From a virus, in the IMG/VR virus record IMGVR_UViG_3300048694_001134, positions 1 through 64,000 of that record: a stretch of DNA of 64,000 bases; one strand, 5' to 3'. The notes below the pieces were generated by a model. That model was not told the origin of the DNA. It saw only the letters and a program-made list of their open reading frames with translations, and did no database searches. Each line of letters opens with the position of its first letter. Position 1 is the stretch's first letter. Below are positions 7,895-17,800 of this stretch, piece by piece. A program made the translations under genes and the position numbers.

Positions 7895-8323
7895 ATGGCA
7901 ATTGTTTTACAAAAGATAAATTCTTCACCACTAAAAACAACAACGGAAGTTTTTTCAGATTTCCTGATTGATTTTGACACTCATCCTGTTAAGCATGACC
8001 TTGTCCGTCACGTAAATGAAGAAGCTGTCAAACGTTCGATTAAAAATCTATTACTCACAAATAGAGGAGATCGATTGTTTAACAGCACGCTCGGTAGCGA
8101 TATACGTGCTTTGTTGTTTGAACAGATGTCTCCCGCAACGGAACAAATCCTCGAAGATCTTATTAAAACAACCGTAGAGAATTATGAGCCAAGAGCAAAG
8201 ATTGAACAAGTTCAAGTTGTTTCGGACATGGACACACAAACTATACAAGCAACGATTGCTTTCACGGTAATAAATAAGCAAGAACCTGTAATTCTCGAAC
8301 TTATTCTCAATAGGATCCGCTAA
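7895..8323 (+). CDS. gp25: Baseplate wedge protein gp25
   Basis: This 142-residue protein (T4 gp25 has 132) belongs to the gp25/GpW sheath-polymerisation family. The hallmark segment is 'NEEAVKRSIKNLLLTNRGDR' followed by 'LFNSTLGSDIRALLFEQ', the conserved gp25 core. gp25 starts sheath polymerisation on the wedge together with gp6 and gp53. It starts directly after the gp5 stop, and its own stop overlaps the gp6 start (TAATG), indicating translational coupling. Confidence 0.93.
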   Translation: MAIVLQKINSSPLKTTTEVFSDFLIDFDTHPVKHDLVRHVNEEAVKRSIKNLLLTNRGDRLFNSTLGSDIRALLFEQMSPATEQILEDLIKTTVENYEPRAKIEQVQVVSDMDTQTIQATIAFTVINKQEPVILELILNRIR

Positions 8324-10110
8324 TGGCCAACACAAGTATTGATCTAGTTGGTTTAGATTTTGCTGCAATCAAAAGCAATCTAAAAAACTTTCTAAAGACA
8401 AACACACAATTCAAAGACGTAGACTTTGATGGAGCAAACATCAACGTTTTGCTCGATTTACTTTCGTATAACACGTACCTAAATGGCTACTATACAAATA
8501 TGGTTGCCAGTGAAATGTTTTTGGATTCCGCACAGTTACGGGATAGCATTGTCTCTCATGCAAAGGAATTGAACTATCTCCCTCGCTCTTTTGTCTCTTC
8601 AAAAGCAAAAATAACTGTTGACATAACACCAGGAACCACCGTATCGTCCGTTGCCGTTCCAAAATTTACTTCCTTTACTACTCGGGTTGGATCATCCACA
8701 TACACATTCTCAACAGATGAAGCGGTAGTATTGACAACATCTAACAATGGTGTGTTCTCTCTTGATGTTGATGTGTATGAGGGTAGTGTTATAACAGACA
8801 CATTTGTTGTTGATGGTGCAAACACCAATCAGCGATTTGTATTATCTAATCAAACTGTTGACACATCAAAGATTGATTTGGTCGTATATGAGGATAGCGG
8901 ATCGACGCAACTTACATACACGCAATCGTATGGTTTGATTGGAGTCAAAAATTCCTCGCAAGTGTTTTTTGTACAAGCAGCAGAGAATTCACAATACGAA
9001 GTGTTGTTTGGTGATAACGTTTTTGGTAGAAGACCAAAAAATGGCTCCTACGTTGTTGCTCGATATAGAGCTACATCAGGAGAACTGCCAAACGGGGCGA
9101 CACGGTTTGTTGTCGATGGACCTATCGATGGACATGCAAACGTTAGTGTTAGTGTAATAACGGCGGCTACTGGTGGTTCAGTTGCGGAGACAGTCGACTC
9201 AATTAGATTCAACGCGCCAAGAAGTTTCCAAGCACAAGATCGTGCAGTTACGTCATCGGATTACGAAACATTACTGAAGTCACGATTTGCTGATATTCAA
9301 ACAATAAGTGTGTTTGGAGGTGAAGAAGCAGATCCGCCGCAGTTTGGTAAAGTGTTCATATCTGTTGACGTTGCTGACGCTGACGGGGCGCCGGAGACGC
9401 GTAAGCAGGCGTATCTCGACTACATTCGAACAAAGACGCCACTTACAATTAACGTTGGGTTTGTTGATCCAGACTTCATGTACGTACGTGTAAATTCTAC
9501 AGTACTGTACAACGTCAACAATACAATGAAGACGTACTTGGATATTAAGTCACTGATACAGGCAGGGATCAGTGGATACAATCTCACTTCACTTTCTGAC
9601 TTTAAATCAACACTGTTTATCAGCGAACTTAGTGATGCAATAAACAACGCCGATACAAGTATCGTGTCCAATGATACAAAAATTAAACTTGTTCGTCGTG
9701 TAGTAATACCAACAAACAAAGCAACAAACATTGTAACGACGTTTGATAACCAGTTACAGACGGAAACAGGTGTAAAGCTAAAGGCGGATGAAATACACTA
9801 CGGTCATACACTGACAAGTTCAATTTTTAACGTAAACGGTATACCGTGCTTATTGGTTGATGATTCTCTCGGTAACATTTATGTTGGAACGCAGGCGGCG
9901 CAAGCAGTTAGCGTTGTGAGACCGGTGGGAACAATTGACTACGAGACAGGCAAAGTCGTCATCAGTGCTTTAACAGTTGATAGCTATGCTGGCAACTATA
10001 TTGAATTGCGCGCGACACCAAGAACACAAAACGTATCAAGCAAAAAGAGTACAATTTTACTTATAGATGATTACGATGTCGACGTTAACGTTGTAGGTAT
10101 CAAGAGATGA
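8323..10110 (+). CDS. gp6: Baseplate wedge protein gp6 (J-like)
   Basis: This is a 595-residue protein (T4 gp6 has 660). The N-terminus 'LVGLDFAAIKSNLKNFLKTN' and the nearby 'DVDFDGANINVLLDLLSYNT' and 'LDSAQLRDSIVSHAKELNYL' are strongly conserved in gp6/gpJ proteins. They are followed by 'VLFGDNVFGRRPKNGSYVV' and 'AVTSSDYETLLKSRFADIQT' of the baseplate-J core. gp6 dimers form the inner baseplate ring and tie wedges together. It ends in ATGA overlap with gp7. Confidence 0.93.
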   Translation: MANTSIDLVGLDFAAIKSNLKNFLKTNTQFKDVDFDGANINVLLDLLSYNTYLNGYYTNMVASEMFLDSAQLRDSIVSHAKELNYLPRSFVSSKAKITVDITPGTTVSSVAVPKFTSFTTRVGSSTYTFSTDEAVVLTTSNNGVFSLDVDVYEGSVITDTFVVDGANTNQRFVLSNQTVDTSKIDLVVYEDSGSTQLTYTQSYGLIGVKNSSQVFFVQAAENSQYEVLFGDNVFGRRPKNGSYVVARYRATSGELPNGATRFVVDGPIDGHANVSVSVITAATGGSVAETVDSIRFNAPRSFQAQDRAVTSSDYETLLKSRFADIQTISVFGGEEADPPQFGKVFISVDVADADGAPETRKQAYLDYIRTKTPLTINVGFVDPDFMYVRVNSTVLYNVNNTMKTYLDIKSLIQAGISGYNLTSLSDFKSTLFISELSDAINNADTSIVSNDTKIKLVRRVVIPTNKATNIVTTFDNQLQTETGVKLKADEIHYGHTLTSSIFNVNGIPCLLVDDSLGNIYVGTQAAQAVSVVRPVGTIDYETGKVVISALTVDSYAGNYIELRATPRTQNVSSKKSTILLIDDYDVDVNVVGIKR

Positions 10111-13058
10111 GAGAAGTCGAGAAGTTCATATCGCCATTCGTAGAGTCTCAGTTTCCGGAATTTTACCGCTCTGAGGGTCCGCGCTTTATAGATTTTGTAA
10201 AGCAGTATTATGTTTGGATGGAACAAACAAACAACGCGTTGGGCGCTTCTCGCAGCTTGTTTAATATACGTGATATTGATAAGACATCCGACGAATTTAT
10301 CAATCACTTTAAAGAGAAATACATTAAGGGTCTTCCTCTCGATACGGAAATAGATTCGCGAAAGTTTGTTCGTAATGCTGTTGGATTGTATCACGTTAAG
10401 GGAACGGAGCTTGGCGTACAGTTTGTTATCCAAGGTCTTTTTAATCAAGAAGCAAAAGTAAAATACCCAGGTCAGGATGTTTTCAAGCTATCGGACGGTC
10501 AGTGGGTTGTACCTCGTTACCTTGAACTTACAACTACGGAACGCACAAAGCAGTACGTTGGTAAAGAGATCATTGGCAACACGACCGGCGCAAAAGCATT
10601 CTGTGAAAGCGTAATTAGACGCCGTATAGGGACAAAGTACGTCGATGTTATCTACTTGAGTAACATAAGAGGTGACTTTGCGACGGGGGAAATAATTACA
10701 ACAACGGTTGACCGTGTGCTTGCCAATGCTCCTGTTGTAATTGGTTCTCTGACAAATCTAGTGGTCCGAACTGGCGGAGCCTTGTTCAAGGTTGGTGATT
10801 TGTTTAACATTACATCATCTAACGGTAAGCAAGGAGTAGCCCGAGTAACAAGTGTTTCCGATCAGACAGGTAAAGTCACATTTATTTTTAAAGATGCTTA
10901 CGAGAGTGGCGGATGGGGGTACTCAAACACTGCTAACGTCGTTATTTCATCAAAAGTACTCGAAGTTGCAAATGGTCAAAACGCAAACTCATTGATAACA
11001 ACTTTCCAACGGTTTGAGGTTATCAACCAGTCCTTGGCAAACATAGCTTATACAACAGCATCCCCAAACAATAACAATTTCACCGTTGGTACGGTGATAG
11101 AAAACTATGACGGCAACGGTGTTGTGATTGCTAACGCTGTGATTGTTGGTATTGGAACGACAAACACAACGGCTGGTTATTTGGTCGTAGCTCCTCGTAC
11201 AGGCAACGTTGCTTCTTACGACACTACATTTGCAACGAGTGGTAATGGGACAACAGCTGTTATTACAGCATATTATGATCGCTCAGTCACGGCAAATGTT
11301 GTTGGTTATAACACCACTCATGTAGGTGTCAATCAAATAGTTGGCGGTGCGTTTGTTCCAACGCCATACGCAAGAATAACAGGAAGAGAAAGTAACACCT
11401 CATTTGCTGTATCAAACGTTAGTACCGGCTATGGTGCAACATTCTCAATAGGCGAGTTGACAGACGTAGAGACGGTGTTTTTAACGCCAGACTTCATATC
11501 AAGTAACAATACACAAAAGGTACGTTACGCTGGATACCAGTCAAAATATATTACTGTAAACGCAAACACGGACATTTCCAATACAACAGGAAGAATAACA
11601 CAAAACAACCACGGCTTTGCAAACGGCGAGTACGTCCTTTATCAAGTTGCTACTGGTAACTCTGCCATTGGCGGTCTCACGAGTGGCGGCGGATATTACA
11701 TTGCGCAGGCGAATGGATCGACGTTTAGATTGTCTACGACGCAGGCTGGCACAACTACAATTAACCTCACCTCAGGAAACACTGAGACAGGTCATACGTT
11801 TAATAGTATATACAACACGTCAAATAATTCTGGTATCAATCTCAACGGCAACAACTCAGGCGCCGCGCTACAATATGGTGTGCCACAAGCTCTGAGTACA
11901 GGCGACACAGCATATGGAGGTTTTGGATTTCCAAAATACCCAAGCTCAAACTTAGATAGTATTCTATTTGATGTGCTACGTTTTGAATCAAAAACTATTG
12001 GCTCTATTGCATCGTTGATTGGTATTGACCCAGGCGCCGAATACAATATGGACCCGTTTGTTGCAATTATTGAGCCACAGGTATCTGCGTACAATCATCA
12101 TGATATTGTTTTGACAGTAGATTCCGCAACAGCAACGGGCCGCTTTATTGCAAAAGAGCAAATACAGCAAGCACTTGATAGTGTCGGCCGTCAGATAACC
12201 GTTGTTTCGTTTAGCGGCGTGACGGCAAACGGTACTGTTACGGACACGCCTTTTATTGGTGAGCGTGTTTATCAGAAGTATCCAAACAATGCAATTCGTG
12301 CTGACGGTATCGTCAGTGAAGGTTTGTTATCGGGCGGCGCAGGTTCGTTTAAATTAAAGACTTTCTCTGGTGTTTTTGTAAATACGTCAAATAACTCAAC
12401 GAAACTATACTCACAAACCTCCAATGCTACGGCAAACGTTACTGCGGTGAGCAATGTAACAATAACTTCCAACGCGCGCGGTATTGTACAGGATACATCA
12501 AATACAACCGTGCTTCACATTAAAAGAATAACGCTCGAAAACACTTTTGTCGAGGGAAAGACAATTGTTGGCCGCACGTCAGGTGCGACAGCAAACGTTA
12601 CAGTAGTTGATGAAAATAGAACAACCGAGGTTATCGGTTTGAATGCAAACGTATCCGCAAACGTTCAGACTGCACTTGGTGTCGTGACGGATTTGAGCGT
12701 GCAGGATTCAGGTTTTGGTTACGTTGACCAAGAACTTGTCACGCTGACAAGCGAGGACAGCATTTATCAAGTGACAGCTGTTGCATTGTTGGAGAAGCAA
12801 GGCGTAGGATCTGGTTACTATGCTTCGACTGGTAGTTTTCTCGATGCAGATAAAAAGTTGCACGACAATGATTACTATCAAGAATACAGTTACGAAGTTG
12901 AAACAAAGGTGCCTTTTGATATGTACGTTGACGTGTTGAAAACAATAACACACGTCGCCGGTACAAAGATATTTGGTGCTGTAGAAAGCATATCACAAGC
13001 CACAATGCCGATGAGTGTCATTGTTGGTGATACGATAAATAAGATAGAAATAAGCTAA
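10107..13058 (+). CDS. gp7: Baseplate wedge protein gp7-like
   Basis: This 983-residue protein is close in length to T4 gp7 (1032) and sits between gp6 and gp8 as in T4. The N-terminus ('FISPFVESQFPEFYRSEGPR', 'FVKQYYVWMEQTN', 'HFKEKYIKGLP', 'VRNAVGLYHVKGTELGVQF') is a conserved helical arm of marine T4-like gp7 proteins. The long middle part is strand-rich, with many Asn-Val and Thr-Ala segments and several 'GATANV'-type turns. A C-terminal domain carries 'YYQEYSYEVETKVPFDMY'. gp7 clamps gp6, gp25 and gp53 in the wedge. The name rests on the N-terminal family and on synteny. Confidence 0.75.
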   Translation: MREVEKFISPFVESQFPEFYRSEGPRFIDFVKQYYVWMEQTNNALGASRSLFNIRDIDKTSDEFINHFKEKYIKGLPLDTEIDSRKFVRNAVGLYHVKGTELGVQFVIQGLFNQEAKVKYPGQDVFKLSDGQWVVPRYLELTTTERTKQYVGKEIIGNTTGAKAFCESVIRRRIGTKYVDVIYLSNIRGDFATGEIITTTVDRVLANAPVVIGSLTNLVVRTGGALFKVGDLFNITSSNGKQGVARVTSVSDQTGKVTFIFKDAYESGGWGYSNTANVVISSKVLEVANGQNANSLITTFQRFEVINQSLANIAYTTASPNNNNFTVGTVIENYDGNGVVIANAVIVGIGTTNTTAGYLVVAPRTGNVASYDTTFATSGNGTTAVITAYYDRSVTANVVGYNTTHVGVNQIVGGAFVPTPYARITGRESNTSFAVSNVSTGYGATFSIGELTDVETVFLTPDFISSNNTQKVRYAGYQSKYITVNANTDISNTTGRITQNNHGFANGEYVLYQVATGNSAIGGLTSGGGYYIAQANGSTFRLSTTQAGTTTINLTSGNTETGHTFNSIYNTSNNSGINLNGNNSGAALQYGVPQALSTGDTAYGGFGFPKYPSSNLDSILFDVLRFESKTIGSIASLIGIDPGAEYNMDPFVAIIEPQVSAYNHHDIVLTVDSATATGRFIAKEQIQQALDSVGRQITVVSFSGVTANGTVTDTPFIGERVYQKYPNNAIRADGIVSEGLLSGGAGSFKLKTFSGVFVNTSNNSTKLYSQTSNATANVTAVSNVTITSNARGIVQDTSNTTVLHIKRITLENTFVEGKTIVGRTSGATANVTVVDENRTTEVIGLNANVSANVQTALGVVTDLSVQDSGFGYVDQELVTLTSEDSIYQVTAVALLEKQGVGSGYYASTGSFLDADKKLHDNDYYQEYSYEVETKVPFDMYVDVLKTITHVAGTKIFGAVESISQATMPMSVIVGDTINKIEIS
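13034..13041 (+). promoter_or_regulatory. Possible weak late promoter (GATAAATA)
   Basis: One mismatch from TATAAATA, 26 bases before the gp8 ATG, inside the end of gp7. Support is only the motif and its position. Confidence 0.25.
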
Positions 13059-13067
13059 TTTAAAAAT

Positions 13068-14825
13068 ATGACCCAGTTAATTACAAACTATTTCAGACTC
13101 CACAACGTAAAACAGTTCCGCGAGTCAATTAACGAAACAGCCAATAGCACGTACTATGTGTTTGCGGGTCAGCACGTGCCTTTTACCGGTGACGTTGTTC
13201 CGTCTATCACTAACAGCGTTGATAGTACTTTGTACCATGCTTATGATGAAATGATTTTTGGTAAGCGTGTAACCGTGAACGATGTTGCTGCTGTAGTGCC
13301 ACGTCACAACTGGACATCGGGCGAAGTGTATACACCATATAGAAGTGATTTGTCATTGGCGGATAAACCGTTTTACGTTTGTGTAAATGCAGCCTCAGAG
13401 TATCATATTTTTAAATGTCTTGATAATAACGGGGGAGCAAACTCGACAGCACAGCCTACCCGTTCTGAGACAAATCCCGACGATGAGTACTACAGTACCC
13501 AAGACGGATACGTGTGGAAGTATATGTACTCCGTAGACAGTACAACGTTTGCAAAGTTTGCAACACAAGATTTCATGCCTGTCGTGCCAAACGCAAACGT
13601 CGTAGGTAACGCGGTATCAGGTGCTATAGATGTGGTTACACTTAGCTACCGCGGATCTAACTACAATACCTATCTGACGGGAACATTTACATCGCCTGAT
13701 CTACGTGTTGGTGGTAACCCGCTGTACTATAACATAGCAAATACAGCTTCCGCTGCTGGTAACTTTTATAATGGAAGCTTTATGTATATTATATCCGGTA
13801 CGGGCCAAGGTCAAGGTCGCCGTATTGTAAACTATACAGTTTTGGGTAATTCGAAGACAGTAGAGATTGAGTCTGCGTTCAATATCAATCCTGATACAAC
13901 GTCGGTATATGAAATAACACCATATGTTATTGTAACAGGTGACGGAACAAACGCTGTTGCGCGCGCTCTTGTTAATACATCTGCAGCAAATAGCATCTCA
14001 CAGATAGAGATTATTAGTCGCGGCCGTGGTTACACTTATGCCTCTGCTATTGTTACTGGTAACACGGGTGGTGTGCAAAACGCAGCTGTGCTAAGTGTCG
14101 TGATGGGTCCAAAAGGCGGTCATGGATCTGATCCGGAATATGAGCTAGGAGCTTCATCACTTCTTCTAAGTGTAAAGTTTGAAAATAGTGAAGGTGCAAC
14201 AATACCTACGTACAATGGATACAGAACAATTGGTATTTTGAAAGACCCGTTATTTGCAAACGTCGAACTAACCTTTAACAGTCTGACAGGTGCCTTCAAT
14301 ATAGGAGAGACGGTCCAACAGGCAAACAGCTTGGCAACGGGCGTAGTCACTTCGTTTGATGGTCTGAATACGCTTGGGTTGACAAATGTGTATGGCACAT
14401 TCATAAGTAGCGCAGTGGTAACAGGCGCTAACTCATCTGCCACGTGTAATGTTGTATCTTACACAATAAACGGTCAGTCAAAATCGTTTACAACGTTTGA
14501 TCAGCGTCGACGTTATGCCTACACAATGCTGTCTGGTAGCCAGTTTACACAAAATGAGTATGTGTATCAGACAGATTCACAGCTAGCTAATGCAATTTTC
14601 CATGGCAGTACGTCAACAAATCTTTATTTGACGCACCTAAAAGGCACAATAAATACAGGGAATAGTATTATCGGCGTGACGAGTGGGGCTTCGGCAAACG
14701 TAACAACCTCATACCCACCCGATGTTGTTGTTGGTTCAGGTGAAGTGATTTATTTGGAGAACACAGACGCAATAACGCGCTCAAATACCCAATCAGAAAC
14801 AATCAAAATTATTTTGAGTTTTTAA
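13068..14825 (+). CDS. gp8: Baseplate wedge protein gp8
   Basis: This 585-residue protein is much longer than T4 gp8 (334) but has the gp8 start: 'FRESINETANSTYYVFAGQH' and then 'YDEMIFGKRVTVNDVAAVVP'. These are followed by 'DKPFYVCVNAASEYHIFKCL' and 'TQDGYVWKYMYSVD', a highly conserved gp8 block. The additional 250 C-terminal residues are strand-rich and include 'GRGYTYASAIVTG' and 'GPKGGHGSDPEYELGASSLL', which recur in marine T4-like gp8 proteins. gp8 dimers contact gp6, gp7 and gp10 in the wedge. A GATAAATA element at 13034-13041 could be a weak late promoter. Confidence 0.88.
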   Translation: MTQLITNYFRLHNVKQFRESINETANSTYYVFAGQHVPFTGDVVPSITNSVDSTLYHAYDEMIFGKRVTVNDVAAVVPRHNWTSGEVYTPYRSDLSLADKPFYVCVNAASEYHIFKCLDNNGGANSTAQPTRSETNPDDEYYSTQDGYVWKYMYSVDSTTFAKFATQDFMPVVPNANVVGNAVSGAIDVVTLSYRGSNYNTYLTGTFTSPDLRVGGNPLYYNIANTASAAGNFYNGSFMYIISGTGQGQGRRIVNYTVLGNSKTVEIESAFNINPDTTSVYEITPYVIVTGDGTNAVARALVNTSAANSISQIEIISRGRGYTYASAIVTGNTGGVQNAAVLSVVMGPKGGHGSDPEYELGASSLLLSVKFENSEGATIPTYNGYRTIGILKDPLFANVELTFNSLTGAFNIGETVQQANSLATGVVTSFDGLNTLGLTNVYGTFISSAVVTGANSSATCNVVSYTINGQSKSFTTFDQRRRYAYTMLSGSQFTQNEYVYQTDSQLANAIFHGSTSTNLYLTHLKGTINTGNSIIGVTSGASANVTTSYPPDVVVGSGEVIYLENTDAITRSNTQSETIKIILSF

Positions 14826-14834
14826 GAGAAAAAG

Positions 14835-17800
14835 ATGCCATTAGAAAAATCTTATAACATAAGTCCGTACTTTGACGATTTCAACCAGGCAAAAGACTTT
14901 TATAAAGTACTTTTTAAGCCTGGTGTTGCTGTTCAGACACGCGAACTTAACCAGCTTCAAACGCTGCTTCAAAGCCAGATCGAGCGGTTTGGGGACCACG
15001 TTTTTAAGTCTGGCACGATTGTCAGCGGTGTCAACTTTTCTTATATTCCTGTTTATAACTATGTGAAGATTCTTGACGTACAGGGTGATGGCCAACCGTC
15101 TGTGCCTCAAGCATATGTCGACTATTTTATCAAGAGCGGTCTTAACCTAACAGCGCGTATTGTTAACTATGAAGATGGTCTTGAGTCGCGCACGCCCGAC
15201 TTGAAGACGCTGTATCTACAATACATAAACAGCTCTGATCCCGACACTTCAAACGGTAATATCTCCTACACGCAGTTTGCACCTGGCGAAACGCTAACAA
15301 TCTTTAGCAAAAATAACGAAATCTTTAAGTACAACGTTCAGAGTGGTGGTCTTGGGTTTGCAAATGCTGACTCCCTTGTCATCATGAGCGCTATTGGTAT
15401 TTCTGGCAACTCAGGCGCTTTTAATGCTGGTGATACGATTACACAAGCCGGCGGTGCACGTGCGCAGATTCTCTACGTTAATACAACAATTGTTTCAAAC
15501 ACAGTCGTCTTGGGCGTTAAGCCGCTGCTTGATGATTTGACAAATACCGCTGTTACATCTACAGCGTGGACATTACAGAAAGGCGTCAACGTTGTCGATG
15601 CAAACACCTCTGCAACAGCAAACGTCGTGGCAATATACGGATCTGGTGCGCAGGGTTATTTAACAACGGATGCGTTGGGTATTGTGCAATCGATTGCGGT
15701 TGCGGACGGTGGTAGTGATTATACAATCCTTCCTCACGTGACCATCAAAACAGCAAACGCAGTTGCATCCTACTCAAACCCCTCTTTAAATGTAGTACCA
15801 CAAAACTATAAAACAACAATTACCGTTGGTAACAACTCAATCAATTCAGTTGGCACGGGTTATGCTTTTGGTGTTTCAGAGGGTGTTATCTACCAAAAGG
15901 GACACTTCCTCCGCGTTGATCCACAAATCATAGTTGTGGATAAGTTTACAACATCACCAAACAACGTATCTGTTGGTTTCAATACTGTTGAAACAGTAAT
16001 AACGGCAAGCAGTGATGATACGTTATATGACAACGCCTCAAACACGACAAACTTTGCAGCACCAGGTGCTGATCGTTTGCAGTTGGTTCCTAAACTTATT
16101 AAGAAAACAATCGATGAGGCTTCAGCAAACGCAGAGTTCTTCGTTCTTGCTGAATGGAAAGAAGGATTCCCTTATAAAGAAAATCGTTCGACGGTGTATT
16201 CAGGGCTAGCAGAAGAATTTGCTAGACGTACGCGTGAATCGGCTGGTGATTATGTCGGTGATATGTTCAGCGTTACAACGCGCGATAAGAATGTAGCAAA
16301 CAATAACTATATCAACGTTTTAATTGATCCGGGGTTTGCTTACATTAGTGGATACCGTGTATCAACATCATACAACAACTATCTCGATATCAAGCGCTCG
16401 CAGACGACCTCGAATTCAAGCAACCACAGTGTTACGGTCAACTATGGTAACTTCCTTTATGTGAAGGAACTAGCAGGCTTCTTTAAGTTCATAGCCGGCG
16501 ACACGGTTGAGCTTTACAATACGGCAAAGGGATACGTCACTGCCGGTACAATGACAACAAGCGGAAGCATTACTCCTCAAGGTACAAAGATTGGTACAGC
16601 TCGTATACGAAGCATTATGTACGACAGTGGTGTAATGGGTACGGCTTCTTGTGTGTATCGTTTGTATCTGTTTGATATCAACATCAGTGCTGGTTACACG
16701 TTCCGTAATGTGCGTTCTGTGTTCTATAACGGTACACCGGAAGATGGTATTTGTGACGCCGTTCTTGTGCAAGATCCTACGACAAGTACAAGCATTGCGG
16801 TACTACAAGACACAGCAAAAGATCAAATGCTGTTCCCTGTGGGTATCACGGGCGTTACTTCTATTGACAACGTCACCTACACATATAGAACAGCATCTAA
16901 TACGTCCCTGACATCGTCAGGTAATATGAGTATTGGTCCTCTTGGTGGTACTGCTGAACATCCATATACACACGGCGCAACGCTCTCTTCCGTAGAAGAG
17001 CGTGATCTGTTCCTTATTCCTCAGTCAAACAACCAAGCGGCAGCAAACCAAACAGGAACATTTACTGTCACGGCAGGTTCAGCGAACGTAACAGGTACAA
17101 CCGCTGGATGGACAGCTAATTTTGAACCTGGCGATTTTATTCGTCTAGGTAACACATCAACAGCAAACGACACGGCATCTGCACGTGTTGTTGGCCAGGT
17201 CAATGCTATTATTAACAGCACGGCTGTTTCGCTTGTCACAGCACCATCCAACTCCGTCACGGGCAATGCTGTACTTTTCTTCCCCGCACTCTATCCAATC
17301 AATCTTGGTCGTACGGGAAGAACAGCAACAAATTCCTCCGATGGAAAAACGCTTACCATTAACGTCAACGCGAGCCTGGCCAGTACAGTAAATGCTATTG
17401 CTATTCACAACGTACGACAAGCAAACGCAACGCCTGTGTCAAAAACAGTTAAGCGTAATTTGTATGTAAAGATTGATACAGCAACAAACGTTAACGGTGT
17501 TGAGGGCCCATGGTCGCTTGGTATACCTGGCGTGTTCCGTTTAAAAAATGTTTACAAAGCATCGAACTCTTCTGTAACTACATCAAGCACGGATGTGACA
17601 AAATACTTCTCCGTTGATGTTGGTGAAGAAGAAAATGCATCTCGCAACGCTCAATTAGTTCTTAATATTGGCGCACCGCTGACCATTACATCTGGCGACT
17701 TTCTGCTTGCCGAGGTTGATGCGTTTACAACGAACGGTAATGAGGGATTCTTTACATTTAACTCTTACACAGTTAATGCTACAGCAAACCTGACGCAACT